DNA of 6,189 nucleotides from CAZDXJ01 sp964509475 (GTDB lineage Bacteria; Pseudomonadota; Gammaproteobacteria; Methylococcales; Methylomonadaceae), in contig CAZDXJ010000102.1 of NCBI GenBank assembly GCA_964509475.1, positions 1 through 6,189 of the forward strand, read 5' to 3'. Below, piece after piece: positions 1-6,092 of the stretch. The number at the start of each line of letters is the position of its first letter. The stretch's first letter is position 1. Position numbers and translations under genes: made by a program. The notes under the pieces were generated by a model that worked only from the letters and a program-made list of their open reading frames with translations, searched no databases and was not told the DNA's origin.

Positions 1-50
1 TGCTGTATTGTAATAATTTAAAATTTATTTTGTCCTTTTTCTTGGGGTAG

Positions 51-774
51 TATATCCGCTCGTTACATTTTGGTTCTGCGGTTCGGCAAAGCAGCCTGTG
101 CTTGAGCGATCCGGATGGCTTGCATCCATCTTATCTGCGTACGATGATGGCATGGCACCTGTACTGGGAATCTTGCCGTAACGCGTTATTGATAGGTTTG
201 GGGGGCGGGTCGCTGGCTAAATATTTAATCCGGCAGTTTTCAGATGTTCATGTTACCGCAGTGGAGTCTCGCAGGAGTGTTATCCCTGTTGCCCGCCTTT
301 TTCGGTTTGCCGCTGACCACTCGCCTGAAGATTATTGTTGGAGACGGTCGTCGTTACGTTCACAAGACCGCATTCGCTGACAAACAATTTGATCTGTTAT
401 TTATCGATGCATTCATCTGCGATGGCCTGTCACCACAAATAAGCGGCCATGCTTTTTTTGATGCCTGTCGTGCCGTTTTGTCCAGACAAGGGATATTAAT
501 CATAAATCTTTGGAATAACGACAAGGCGTTATTTGAACAAATTGCATTGACGCTGAGTCAGAGTTTTGATGATCAAGTCTTGTTTTTATCCGTACAAAAC
601 AAAGGCAATGTCATTGTATTTTGTTTCGCCGATCGATTGCCGCAGATATCCGCTAAACGACTGCGTGAACGCGCCGGCCAAATGCGGGCATTGTCAGGAA
701 TGGAATATGATATTTTTGCACGCGATTTGATCCGTTATAACCCATTTTTACTCCAGCAATTACACCGCTTATGA
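51..774 (+). pseudogene. Spermidine synthase-like protein, 5'-truncated and frameshifted
   Basis: This reads as a polyamine (spermidine/spermine) synthase-family protein with a Rossmann methyltransferase fold. The first part (frame of position 51) has the segment RSLHFGSAVRQSS, then the glycine-rich nucleotide-binding motif LLIGLGGGSLAKYL and the acidic end of strand 2, VTAVE. The second part, one frame over, continues with FFGLPLTTRLKIIVGDGRRY, the FDLLFIDAF motif and INLW, and ends at a TGA at 772-774. The protein passes from one frame to the other in the T run at 298-302. Similarity also continues upstream of the TTG at 102, back to about 51, where a TAG at 48-50 and unrelated A+T-rich sequence replace the expected N-terminus. 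The stop overlaps the YgiQ start (ATGA), so the pair was probably cotranscribed. As written, no full-length product is possible. The family call is from recognised motifs; the true substrate is unknown, since many short SpeE-like proteins are not proven spermidine synthases. Confidence 0.75.
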
Positions 775-2967
775 AGCACCCCGATACCACGCCGGCAAAA
801 AATATTTTTTCCTATCGAAAATACTGGGCACATCGTTTTGGCATTGCCCCTCAATTACCGATGAGCCGGTTGGAAATGGACGATTTGGGTTGGGACAGTT
901 GCGATGTGATTTTGGTGACAGGAGACGCCTATATTGATCACCCCAGTTTTGGCATGGCCCTGATCGGACGCTTGCTGGAAGCGCAGGGGTTTCGGGTTGG
1001 TATTCTGTCTCAACCGAACTGGCGCGAGGTTGCGGATTTCCAGAGCCTGGGAAGACCCAATCTTTTTTTTGGCGTAACTGGCGGTAATATGGATTCAATG
1101 GTGAACCGCTATACCTCGGACAAAAAAATTCGCTCCAACGATGCTTATACAGCGGGCGGGGTTGCCGGTAAACGACCGGATCGGGCTGTAACCGTTTATA
1201 GCCAGCGTTGTCGGCAGGCGTATAAAAATGTGCCGGTTATCCTTGGAGGTATCGAAGCCAGTTTGCGTCGCATAGCCCATTATGACTATTGGTCGGAGAC
1301 GGTGCGGCGTTCGGTTTTGCTGGATGCCAAGTCTGACCTGCTGGTTTACGGCAATGCCGAACGCGCCATTGTCGAAATCACTCATCGTCTGGCGAATGGT
1401 GAGGCAATTCAAGAGCTGACCCATATTCGCGGTACCGTGCATACGGTCAAACAATTGCCCGCCGGCTGGCTTGTCAAGGATTCAACCGATATTGACAGGC
1501 CGGGCAAGGGTGAGCGCCGCTGTTGATCCTTATCAGATGCAAACCCAGTGTTCGACAAAGACCGATACCGAACAGTCCCAAATCATAGCGTTTGATCGGC
1601 ATTTGTTGAGTAAAAACCGAACCCGGACCGTCATTCGTCTGCCCGCTTATGAACGGCTCAAAAACGATCCGGTTTTGTATGCGCACGCTTCCCGAATCAT
1701 GCACGCTGAAACCAATCCGGGCAACGCCCGTGCCCTGATTCAGCAACATGGCCAGCGGCAAGTCTGGGTCAATCCGCCACCGATTCCATTGACAACGCAG
1801 GAGATGGATGCGGTATTTGATTTACCCTATTCACGTTTGCCGCATCCCCAATACGGTGGGGCGCATATTCCGGCATTTGAAATGATCCAGCATTCCGTCA
1901 ACATTATGCGTGGCTGTTTCGGAGGCTGCACATTTTGTTCGATTACCGAACATGAGGGCCGGATTATTCAAAGTCGGTCAGAAGATTCCATTATCCGGGA
2001 AATTGAAGCCATTCGCGACAGCTCGCCGAATTTTACCGGACATATCTCCGATCTGGGCGGGCCAACAGCCAATATGTATCGACTGGCTTGTAAAAGCCGC
2101 ACAATTGAAGCGGCCTGCCGCAAACTCTCTTGCGTTTACCCCAAGATTTGTGAAAATCTTAATACTGATCATACGCCGCTTATTCGCCTCTACCGCCGCG
2201 CCAGAAAATTACCCGGCATCAAAAATATCGTGATTGCCTCCGGTTTGCGTTACGATTTAGCCGTTCGATCACCGGAATATGTCAGGGAACTGGTTACCCA
2301 TCATGTTGGCGGTTATCTGAAAATAGCGCCGGAGCATACCGAACAAGGGCCTTTGTCAAAAATGATGAAACCGGGGATGGAAACTTACGATCGCTTCAAG
2401 GAAATGTTCGATCATTATTCCCGCCAGGCCGGTAAGGAACAGTACCTGATTCCCTATTTTATTGCTGCTCATCCGGGCACAACAGACGAAGATATGCTTA
2501 ATCTGGCCTTGTGGTTGAAGCATAACGGTTTTCGGGCTGATCAGGTGCAGGCCTTTTTGCCTTCACCCATGTCGATTGCAAGCGCAATGTATCATTCAGG
2601 CAAGAATACGCTACGCAAGGTTAGCTGTCGGGCTGAAAATATACCCATACCCAAAGGCATCCGGCAACGCCGTCTGCATAAGGCCTTTTTGCGATATCGT
2701 GATCCAAAAAACTGGCCATTGTTACGGGATGCGCTAAGAGCAATGGGACGGTCAGATTTAATCGGTAACGGTAAAAAGCATTTGATTCCCAGCTTCCAGC
2801 CAAAAGGGATTGCCGTTGCATCCCCGCACCGGAATACTGCGACACAAACCCCTTCATTTAAAACGACGCATGGGCATGGTTTAAAGCGTAAGCCGTCAGG
2901 GCATCGAAAATCCAGATATCAGGGGCGAAAAAAATTACGTACGGTGAATAAAAAACTTTGCAAATGA
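771..2967 (+). pseudogene. ygiQ: YgiQ-family (UPF0313) radical SAM protein, single frameshift
   Basis: This is a homologue of E. coli YgiQ, a radical S-adenosylmethionine protein of unknown reaction, recognised along its whole length. The N-terminal YgiQ domain is read in one frame (771-1526) with LGWDSCDVILVTGDAYIDHP, PNLFFGVTGGNMDSM and VPVILGGIEASLRR. The radical SAM core and C-terminal DUF3362-like region are read in another frame up to the TGA at 2965-2967. The iron-sulfur cluster motif is GCFGGCTFC (CX3CX2C; cysteine codons at 1915, 1927 and 1936), followed by SITEHEGRIIQSRSEDSII. The frames meet at AAGGGTGAGC: dropping one G from 1508-1510 gives a continuous PGK-VSAAVDPY junction and a protein of about 731 residues, close to the 739 of E. 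coli. All core motifs are intact, so the break is either recent or an assembly error. The ATG at 771 overlaps the preceding gene's stop. The lysine/arginine-rich C-terminal tail is usual for the family. Confidence 0.92.
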
Positions 2968-2984
2968 AAAATATTTTGTATAAT
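2957..2984 (+). promoter_or_regulatory. Sigma70-type promoter for the tRNA-Thr gene
   Basis: A perfect -10 hexamer TATAAT lies at 2979-2984, ten bases before the mature tRNA 5' end. A weak -35 candidate TTTGCA lies at 2957-2962 with a 16-bp spacer. The -35 sits inside the last codons of the YgiQ gene and the spacer spans its stop codon, so the tRNA has its own promoter tucked against the upstream gene. The -10 is convincing; the -35 is less so. Confidence 0.7.
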
Positions 2985-2994
2985 ACTTAGATTC

Positions 2995-3070
2995 GCTGGT
3001 GTAGCTCAGTTGGTAGAGCAGCTGATTTGTAATCAGCCGGTCGCGGGTTCGAGTCCCATCACCAGCTCCA
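2995..3070 (+). tRNA. tRNA-Thr (anticodon TGT)
   Basis: This is a 76-base tRNA with every arm visible: acceptor GCTGGTG/CACCAGC, D-arm GCTC/GAGC, anticodon stem GCTGA/TCAGC around the loop TTTGTAA (anticodon TGT, decoding ACA and related threonine codons), a five-base variable loop, T-loop TTCGAGT, discriminator T and an encoded CCA. The anticodon arm closely matches the E. coli TGT threonine tRNA. The T-stem (3043-3047 with 3055-3059) has one C-A mismatch, 3044 against 3058, plus a terminal G-U. The gene has its own promoter and is followed by a terminator. Its 3' end borders an accessory region, as expected for an integrase target. Confidence 0.97.
3048..3070 (+). other. Probable attachment site (attL) in the tRNA-Thr 3' end
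   Basis: Tyrosine integrases commonly recombine in the T-arm and 3' end of tRNA genes and leave the tRNA intact. Here the T-loop to CCA segment lies exactly where chromosomal + strand genes give way to a mobile-element gene set on the - strand. No second copy of this segment occurs in the window, so the matching attR and the exact core limits cannot be defined. The placement is inference from context. Confidence 0.4.
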
Positions 3071-3078
3071 TATAAATC

Positions 3079-3110
3079 AAAGGCTTAGTAAAAATACTAG
3101 GCCTTTTTTT
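3079..3110 (+). terminator. Rho-independent terminator after tRNA-Thr
   Basis: A 12-bp stem (3079-3090 with 3095-3106, one G-U pair) closes an AAAA loop, and the T tract runs on to 3110. It starts eight bases after the tRNA CCA and should end the tRNA transcript. It lies on the element side of the presumed attachment site, so it may have been brought by the element. Confidence 0.88.
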
Positions 3111-3117
3111 ATGCCCG

Positions 3118-3137
3118 TTGTCTACTCATTGTCTAGT
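3118..3137 (+). repeat. Direct repeats TTGTCTA(C/G)T, 11-bp period
   Basis: TTGTCTACT at 3118-3126 and TTGTCTAGT at 3129-3137 differ in one base and start 11 bases apart, about one helical turn. They lie 48 bases from the tRNA CCA. Short direct repeats in this position are typical of arm-type sites bound by the integrase N-terminal domain; that role is inferred. Confidence 0.5.
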
Positions 3138-3497
3138 TGGAAAAAAACAGGCTAACAATTTACCGCCCCAGATAAATTGAATTTAGCTGTTGTTGATTAG
3201 GGGGAATTGTAAAAAACTTGATTAGTTTATTGGCTTAACGGTAGGCACCTATCTACCCGATAAATCATCTATCCCAGACATGAGAAGAATCATCCTCTGT
3301 TTCGGGTTTCAGGATTATTCGCGCTAACAAGCTCTGTACACTCAATCCATGCACAGGATTAGGCCATTTATGTGTATTAGACGGCCTATATTCAACGAAA
3401 ATAGTTTTGTGATGCTATGGGGTTATTGAATGATTATCGTGCTTAAAACAGGCTTAAATGGGTGCTGTTTCTTATTTAAAATCAAAGACTTGTGCAT

Positions 3498-3527
3498 AAA
3501 AAAACCAGCAAAGATTACCCTTGCTGG
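3498..3527 (-). terminator. Rho-independent terminator of the element operon
   Basis: On the - strand, CCAGCAA and TTGCTGG form a 7-bp stem around a 9-base loop, followed directly by seven Ts (3504-3498). It begins 20 bases after the stop of the TubC_N-domain gene and so ends the replication operon. Confidence 0.87.
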
Positions 3528-3547
3528 CATACGGGTTTACCAATGGC

Positions 3548-3931
3548 TTATTTAAGTGATTCGGCAATCACACGATTGTAATAAGCGTCTTTTGATTCAT
3601 TGATACCCTGAGTGTAACGAAATGTTCGGCATTGTGGGTGTAAGTCATAAATTTGATGTCCATAGATTGATTCAAGCTCTTTTCTAATCCTGCTTTCATC
3701 ATTGTGCAAAAATGGCATTCGGGTAAAACCATCTTCATCTTCACGTAACTTATAAAACCACCAAAATATTTTCCGCTTGCCTCTGTCATTGGCGGCTTGT
3801 AGTTCAGAAATAATTTCCTGTTTATGAAGCCGAACAAACTGCCGAATTTCATCGGTTATTCTATGTGACGGTTTGACACAAATTTTGTCACCGATCAGCG
3901 ACACATCAAAGTCAGATAATTTTTCCAGCAT
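3548..3931 (-). CDS. Hypothetical protein with TubC_N-like docking domain
   Basis: This is a 127-residue protein. Residues 1-45 look like the TubC N-terminal docking domain: LEKLSDFDVSLIGDKICVKP, then RITDEIRQFVRLHKQEIISEL, the usual pattern of helix, short hairpin with G-D-K, and two helices ending in HK-E-I. That domain is best known for joining subunits of nonribosomal peptide and polyketide synthases, but similar short domains also occur in phage-like elements, where their job is unknown. The remainder (46-127) is charged, with a hydrophobic patch FWWFYKL, and matches nothing I recognise. There is no signal peptide or membrane segment. The ATG overlaps the ATPase stop by one base (TAATG), with a GGAGAG ribosome site eight bases upstream inside that gene, so translation is probably coupled. 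A partner role with the ATPase is plausible but inferred. Confidence 0.8.
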   Translation of the reverse strand: MLEKLSDFDVSLIGDKICVKPSHRITDEIRQFVRLHKQEIISELQAANDRGKRKIFWWFYKLREDEDGFTRMPFLHNDESRIRKELESIYGHQIYDLHPQCRTFRYTQGINESKDAYYNRVIAESLK

Positions 3932-5514
3932 TAGAAAAGCTCTCCCGAATCAAGGTAATCATCAGGTTCACTGTCTGGCAAGTGGTCTATAAGACAGGGT
4001 AGGTTTCTATCTGTCGCATCTGTCGTATCTGTCGCGCGAGGGTGGTTCTGCGACACTTGCGACAGATAGAATTTATTGCTGTCTCTTTTTATAATGTACT
4101 TTCGCGCCAGCCTTTTGTCTACCCGTTCAATTAGAATGCCAATATCACGAAACGGTTTTTTTAGCCTTTTAATCACATTAAAAAGCCCTTTATGCGATTG
4201 AGGGAATGACCTTGACCTTGATTGCCGATCTCCTGCAATATCCGCCACATTATTAAAAAGTTCGGTTGGTGTGCCATGCCATTCATCACGGGTTTGCATG
4301 AGTGTAAAAATGGCATTGCCTACCGGTGATGATTCAATACTATTTCGTGATAGATTCAACTGATTGTCGGCATGTGAATCAATAAACGCGCCTTTATTCC
4401 CCATAGACTGTTCACATGCTGTAATCCATTTTGCGGCATCAGCCATACGCGGCTTGTTGGCTAACTCAATACCGTCTTGATATTTGAACCCATCGACAAT
4501 TGCATTAAGTAGCCCTGCAAAAATAGCCGGTTTGTCGTTTTTAAATTCCGACCAAAATTCAGATTCTTCCTTCCGTGAATTACAGCTTATAGGCTGCAGA
4601 GTGACAATTAATGACCGTTCCGCAAGGTCTGGCCGTGTTGCAATATCATCAATACCATTCACCATGACGGGCTTTTGGACATCGACCAAACATTGTTCAT
4701 CATCGGTATATAACGCCCGTTGATCATGGCCGCCACCGGTCGATAGTCTGCAAAGGGTATCCGCTATGTCTGGACTAATGCCACTCAGATTATCTAAATT
4801 CACCGTGTGAGTATTCATTGCTGAAACCAATAAATCACGTGGCTGTTTAGGTGGAGAGCGTAACGACACAGAACTTGGGTCAACTAATTCCCGAATAACC
4901 CGACAGGCCGTTGATTTGCCGGAACCTTGCTCCCCCTCGACGATTAAAATTGGATAAGGCTTTACACCGGCTAATGCGCATAACATCCAGCCATAAACTA
5001 GCGGGTAATCTTTATCAGTACAATTGATGTATTTCCGCAACAATGAAAGATTGCTCTGTGCCGGAACAGGTAACGCGGTTATGCTGTTTTTACGCACGAA
5101 ATGTACAGGGCAATCCTTTGTATACCTATAACCGGATGAATCGATCTTAATAATGCGCCTGTTTTTATCGCCGGTGTCAATGTAAGCCGCATCTCCAGCG
5201 TTATATACTCGAATGCTAACTTTGCGGGTATCGCCTTCAAATTTACCGATAGCTTCCAATGTTGACAGTGCGTCAGTGATTGCGTTTGAATTTGCACCTT
5301 TACCAGTTATCAAAAATAACTGATGTGATAAATAATTTTTATAATCTTTTGACCGAACTTTAAACGTGCCGCGAATATCGTCATTAATTTCAACTTCGGC
5401 ATAAGCATCGCCTTGCTGGTCATGAAATAGCTGCCCTTGTTGGCCGATTTCAATTAATAATGTGGATTGTGATTTTTTATTTTCGTTTTCATCGAATAAT
5501 GAAATTTCATTCAT
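3931..5514 (-). CDS. AAA+ replicative ATPase/helicase of an integrative element
   Basis: This is a 527-residue ATP-binding protein of a family common in satellite phages and genomic islands, often labelled primase or helicase. The N-terminal region (about 20-150) contains AYAEVEINDDIRGTFKVRS, ALSTLEAIGKFEG and YIDTGD, typical of this family and unlike a canonical zinc or Toprim primase. The ATPase core has Walker A GEQGSGKST (194-202), Walker B VNLDNL (238-243), sensor-1-like VMVNGID (283-289) and a TRPDLAERS arginine-finger candidate (about 293-301). A likely winged-helix region follows at about 395-485, with a low-complexity tail containing TDTTDATD. I chose the ATG at 5514 over the in-frame ATG at 5547 because AAGGAAG lies eight bases upstream of 5514. 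The expected role is unwinding or initiating replication at the element's origin, possibly the repeats inside its own 3' end. The stop overlaps the next gene's start. Confidence 0.85.
   Translation of the reverse strand: MNEISLFDENENKKSQSTLLIEIGQQGQLFHDQQGDAYAEVEINDDIRGTFKVRSKDYKNYLSHQLFLITGKGANSNAITDALSTLEAIGKFEGDTRKVSIRVYNAGDAAYIDTGDKNRRIIKIDSSGYRYTKDCPVHFVRKNSITALPVPAQSNLSLLRKYINCTDKDYPLVYGWMLCALAGVKPYPILIVEGEQGSGKSTACRVIRELVDPSSVSLRSPPKQPRDLLVSAMNTHTVNLDNLSGISPDIADTLCRLSTGGGHDQRALYTDDEQCLVDVQKPVMVNGIDDIATRPDLAERSLIVTLQPISCNSRKEESEFWSEFKNDKPAIFAGLLNAIVDGFKYQDGIELANKPRMADAAKWITACEQSMGNKGAFIDSHADNQLNLSRNSIESSPVGNAIFTLMQTRDEWHGTPTELFNNVADIAGDRQSRSRSFPQSHKGLFNVIKRLKKPFRDIGILIERVDKRLARKYIIKRDSNKFYLSQVSQNHPRATDTTDATDRNLPCLIDHLPDSEPDDYLDSGELF
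4005..4071. repeat. Inverted 9-bp repeat cluster, candidate origin
   Basis: A perfect 14-bp inverted repeat, TTCTATCTGTCGCA (4005-4018) and TGCGACAGATAGAA (4058-4071), frames a 39-base centre. Inside, the unit ATCTGTCGY is repeated three times in tandem on the + strand (4009-4017, 4018-4026, 4027-4035). On the other strand it occurs as two adjacent copies (4059-4067, and a diverged one at 4050-4058). The block lies in the coding sequence for the ATPase C-terminal tail and produces its TD-rich sequence. Iterated sites next to or inside a replication gene resemble origins of satellite elements. An RNA hairpin that regulates the mRNA is an alternative. Confidence 0.6.
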
Positions 5515-5587
5515 AATATTGGCTTCCTTGCGCCAGGCACATTCCATCTGGCAATATTTCCCATAAAATGAGATAATAACGCTGCAT
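5507..5587 (-). CDS. Small ORF overlapping the ATPase start (ash/Icd-like tail)
   Basis: The reading frame MQRYYLILWEILPDGMCLAQ continues to GSQYYE and ends in a TGA that overlaps the ATPase start (ATGAATGA). It encodes 26 residues from the ATG at 5587. The same frame is open back to the stop of the alpA-like gene at 5630 and would add KPDTINLLTRRAHQ, with no standard start codon there. The peptide resembles, from memory only, the C-terminal part of ash or Icd-like proteins encoded upstream of primase genes in P4-type elements. No clear Shine-Dalgarno sequence precedes 5587. It may be a real peptide, a leader that couples translation to the ATPase gene, or a remnant of a longer gene. Confidence 0.45.
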   Translation of the reverse strand: MQRYYLILWEILPDGMCLAQGSQYYE

Positions 5588-5629
5588 TTGGTGAGCCCGA
5601 CGCGTTAGTAGGTTAATGGTGTCGGGTTT

Positions 5630-5818
5630 TTATGTGTTTTGCCTTTCGACGCACTCGAAAAACTTGGCCTCGTCAACCAACACTCTTCGTCCAATACGTT
5701 TGAATGCAGTCTCAAAGCCGTTTTTATTGGCATTAAAAATTAAATGACGCAGACCGCTCACTGAAGGCCAGTCGTGATACTCGTTCCATTTTGGAACCGG
5801 AATTAATTTTGTTTGCAT
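5630..5818 (-). CDS. AlpA/excisionase-like small DNA-binding protein
   Basis: This is a 62-residue protein with a winged-helix/excisionase-type layout: the opening LIPVPKWNEYHDWPSVSGLR, a recognition-helix region HLIFNANKNGFETAF, and the wing-like KRIGRRVLVDEAKFFECV. Small proteins with this G-F-x-x-AF-x-R-x-GRRVLxDE-x-FF pattern lie beside integrase and replication genes in many islands. There they act as transcription activators (AlpA of P4 and PICIs) or as excision factors. The start is supported by GAGG six bases upstream (5825-5828). A small hairpin, GCCGC/GCGGC at 5843-5860, and the AATCCC repeat cluster lie in the 100-base gap before it and could be its control region or binding sites. 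It probably heads the operon with the ATPase and TubC_N genes. DNA binding is inferred from the family; no partner is shown. Confidence 0.75.
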   Translation of the reverse strand: MQTKLIPVPKWNEYHDWPSVSGLRHLIFNANKNGFETAFKRIGRRVLVDEAKFFECVERQNT

Positions 5819-5883
5819 AATTTACCTCGTAATTTACAAATCGCCGCTGAATGTTGCGGCTTGAGGCTTATTATCCAGATGTG

Positions 5884-5930
5884 AATCCCGTCTATTGCTT
5901 CGTTGCGATAGGTGGGATTTAGGCGGGATT
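5884..5930. repeat. AATCCC repeats, inverted and tandem; candidate operator
   Basis: Three copies of AATCCCRYCT occur between the integrase fragment and the alpA-like gene: AATCCCGTCT at 5884-5893 on the + strand, and AATCCCACCT (5919-5910) and AATCCCGCCT (5930-5921) in tandem on the - strand with an 11-base period. The first two form an inverted repeat of about 12 bp with two mismatches. The last copy overlaps the final codons of the integrase fragment. Their place upstream of a small DNA-binding protein suggests a binding site for it. The lack of a T tract argues against a terminator. Confidence 0.5.
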
Positions 5931-6092
5931 TTGGATCAATACTTTAATTGCCGATTCGGTGGAAGCCGCCCATTTTCGGGCATCGGTTAAGCGTGTAAAG
6001 GTTGCGCTTTGTACCGGATAGCCTTTTAACTGGATTCTAACGCGAAATGATATTTTGCCGGTTTTTGAAACGTGTTTATTGATTGTTGCCAT
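5919..6092 (-). CDS. Orphan N-terminal arm-binding fragment of a tyrosine integrase
   Basis: This 57-residue frame starts MATINKHVSKTGKISFRVRI and continues QLKGYPVQSATF, RLTDARKWAASTESAIK, VLIQNPA, stop. It matches the small N-terminal domain of phage-type tyrosine recombinases, which binds arm-type sites and is normally followed by a core-binding and a catalytic domain. Here the protein stops right after that domain. None of the catalytic residues (R-H-R-Y) are present, and the other two frames downstream do not restore them. The ATG has a good ribosome site, AGAGGG, five bases upstream, so the short product could be made. It is either the relic of a deleted integrase or a free-standing arm-site binder. 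The stop is about 100 bases upstream of the alpA-like gene. The coordinates were worked out by translating the - strand by hand. Confidence 0.7.
   Translation of the reverse strand: MATINKHVSKTGKISFRVRIQLKGYPVQSATFTRLTDARKWAASTESAIKVLIQNPA

Larger units (their letters stand above)
3111..3547. other. Non-coding end of the element
   Basis: No reading frame with a plausible start, ribosome site and recognisable product was found in these 437 bases. The stretch holds the TTGTCTA repeat pair near the tRNA, an interrupted palindrome GGTAG/CTACC at 3240-3257, a 6-bp inverted repeat TAGGCC/GGCCTA at 3360-3388, and the operon terminator at its right end. It may contain integrase and accessory-factor binding sites, but only the repeats are seen. 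Confidence 0.5.

Noticed and set aside
102..380. TTG at 102 as start of a separate 92-residue protein
   Set aside because: Family similarity continues upstream of the TTG and shifts to another frame near 300, so this is a piece of one broken gene.
3360..3388. TAGGCC/GGCCTA inverted repeat as a terminator or small RNA
   Set aside because: The 6-bp stem has a 17-base loop and no T tract, and no promoter or transcript is suggested.
3144..3456. Two copies of AAAACAGGCT(T)AA as element repeats
   Set aside because: Only two short, A-rich, imperfect copies about 300 bases apart, which is compatible with chance.
4009..4067. Repeat cluster as a CRISPR array
   Set aside because: The units are 9 bp, directly abutting and in both orientations, with no spacers and no cas genes.
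4484..4723. + strand reading frame opposite the ATPase gene
   Set aside because: A shadow of the strong - strand coding sequence, with no recognisable product.
5515..5547. Longer ATPase start at 5547, adding 11 residues
   Set aside because: The ATG at 5514 has a strong AAGGAAG site at the right distance, while the longer start has none, and the extra residues fall in the segment read as the small overlapping frame.
5596..5631. CCCGAC/GTCGGG hairpin followed by Ts as a + strand terminator
   Set aside because: The stem has only 6 bp with a 19-base loop, and no + strand gene leads into it. It lies within the open frame upstream of the ATPase.
5819..5918. Alternative frame continuing the integrase fragment towards the alpA-like gene
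   Set aside because: One frame is open for about 40 codons, but it shows no integrase-like sequence and no start with a ribosome site.
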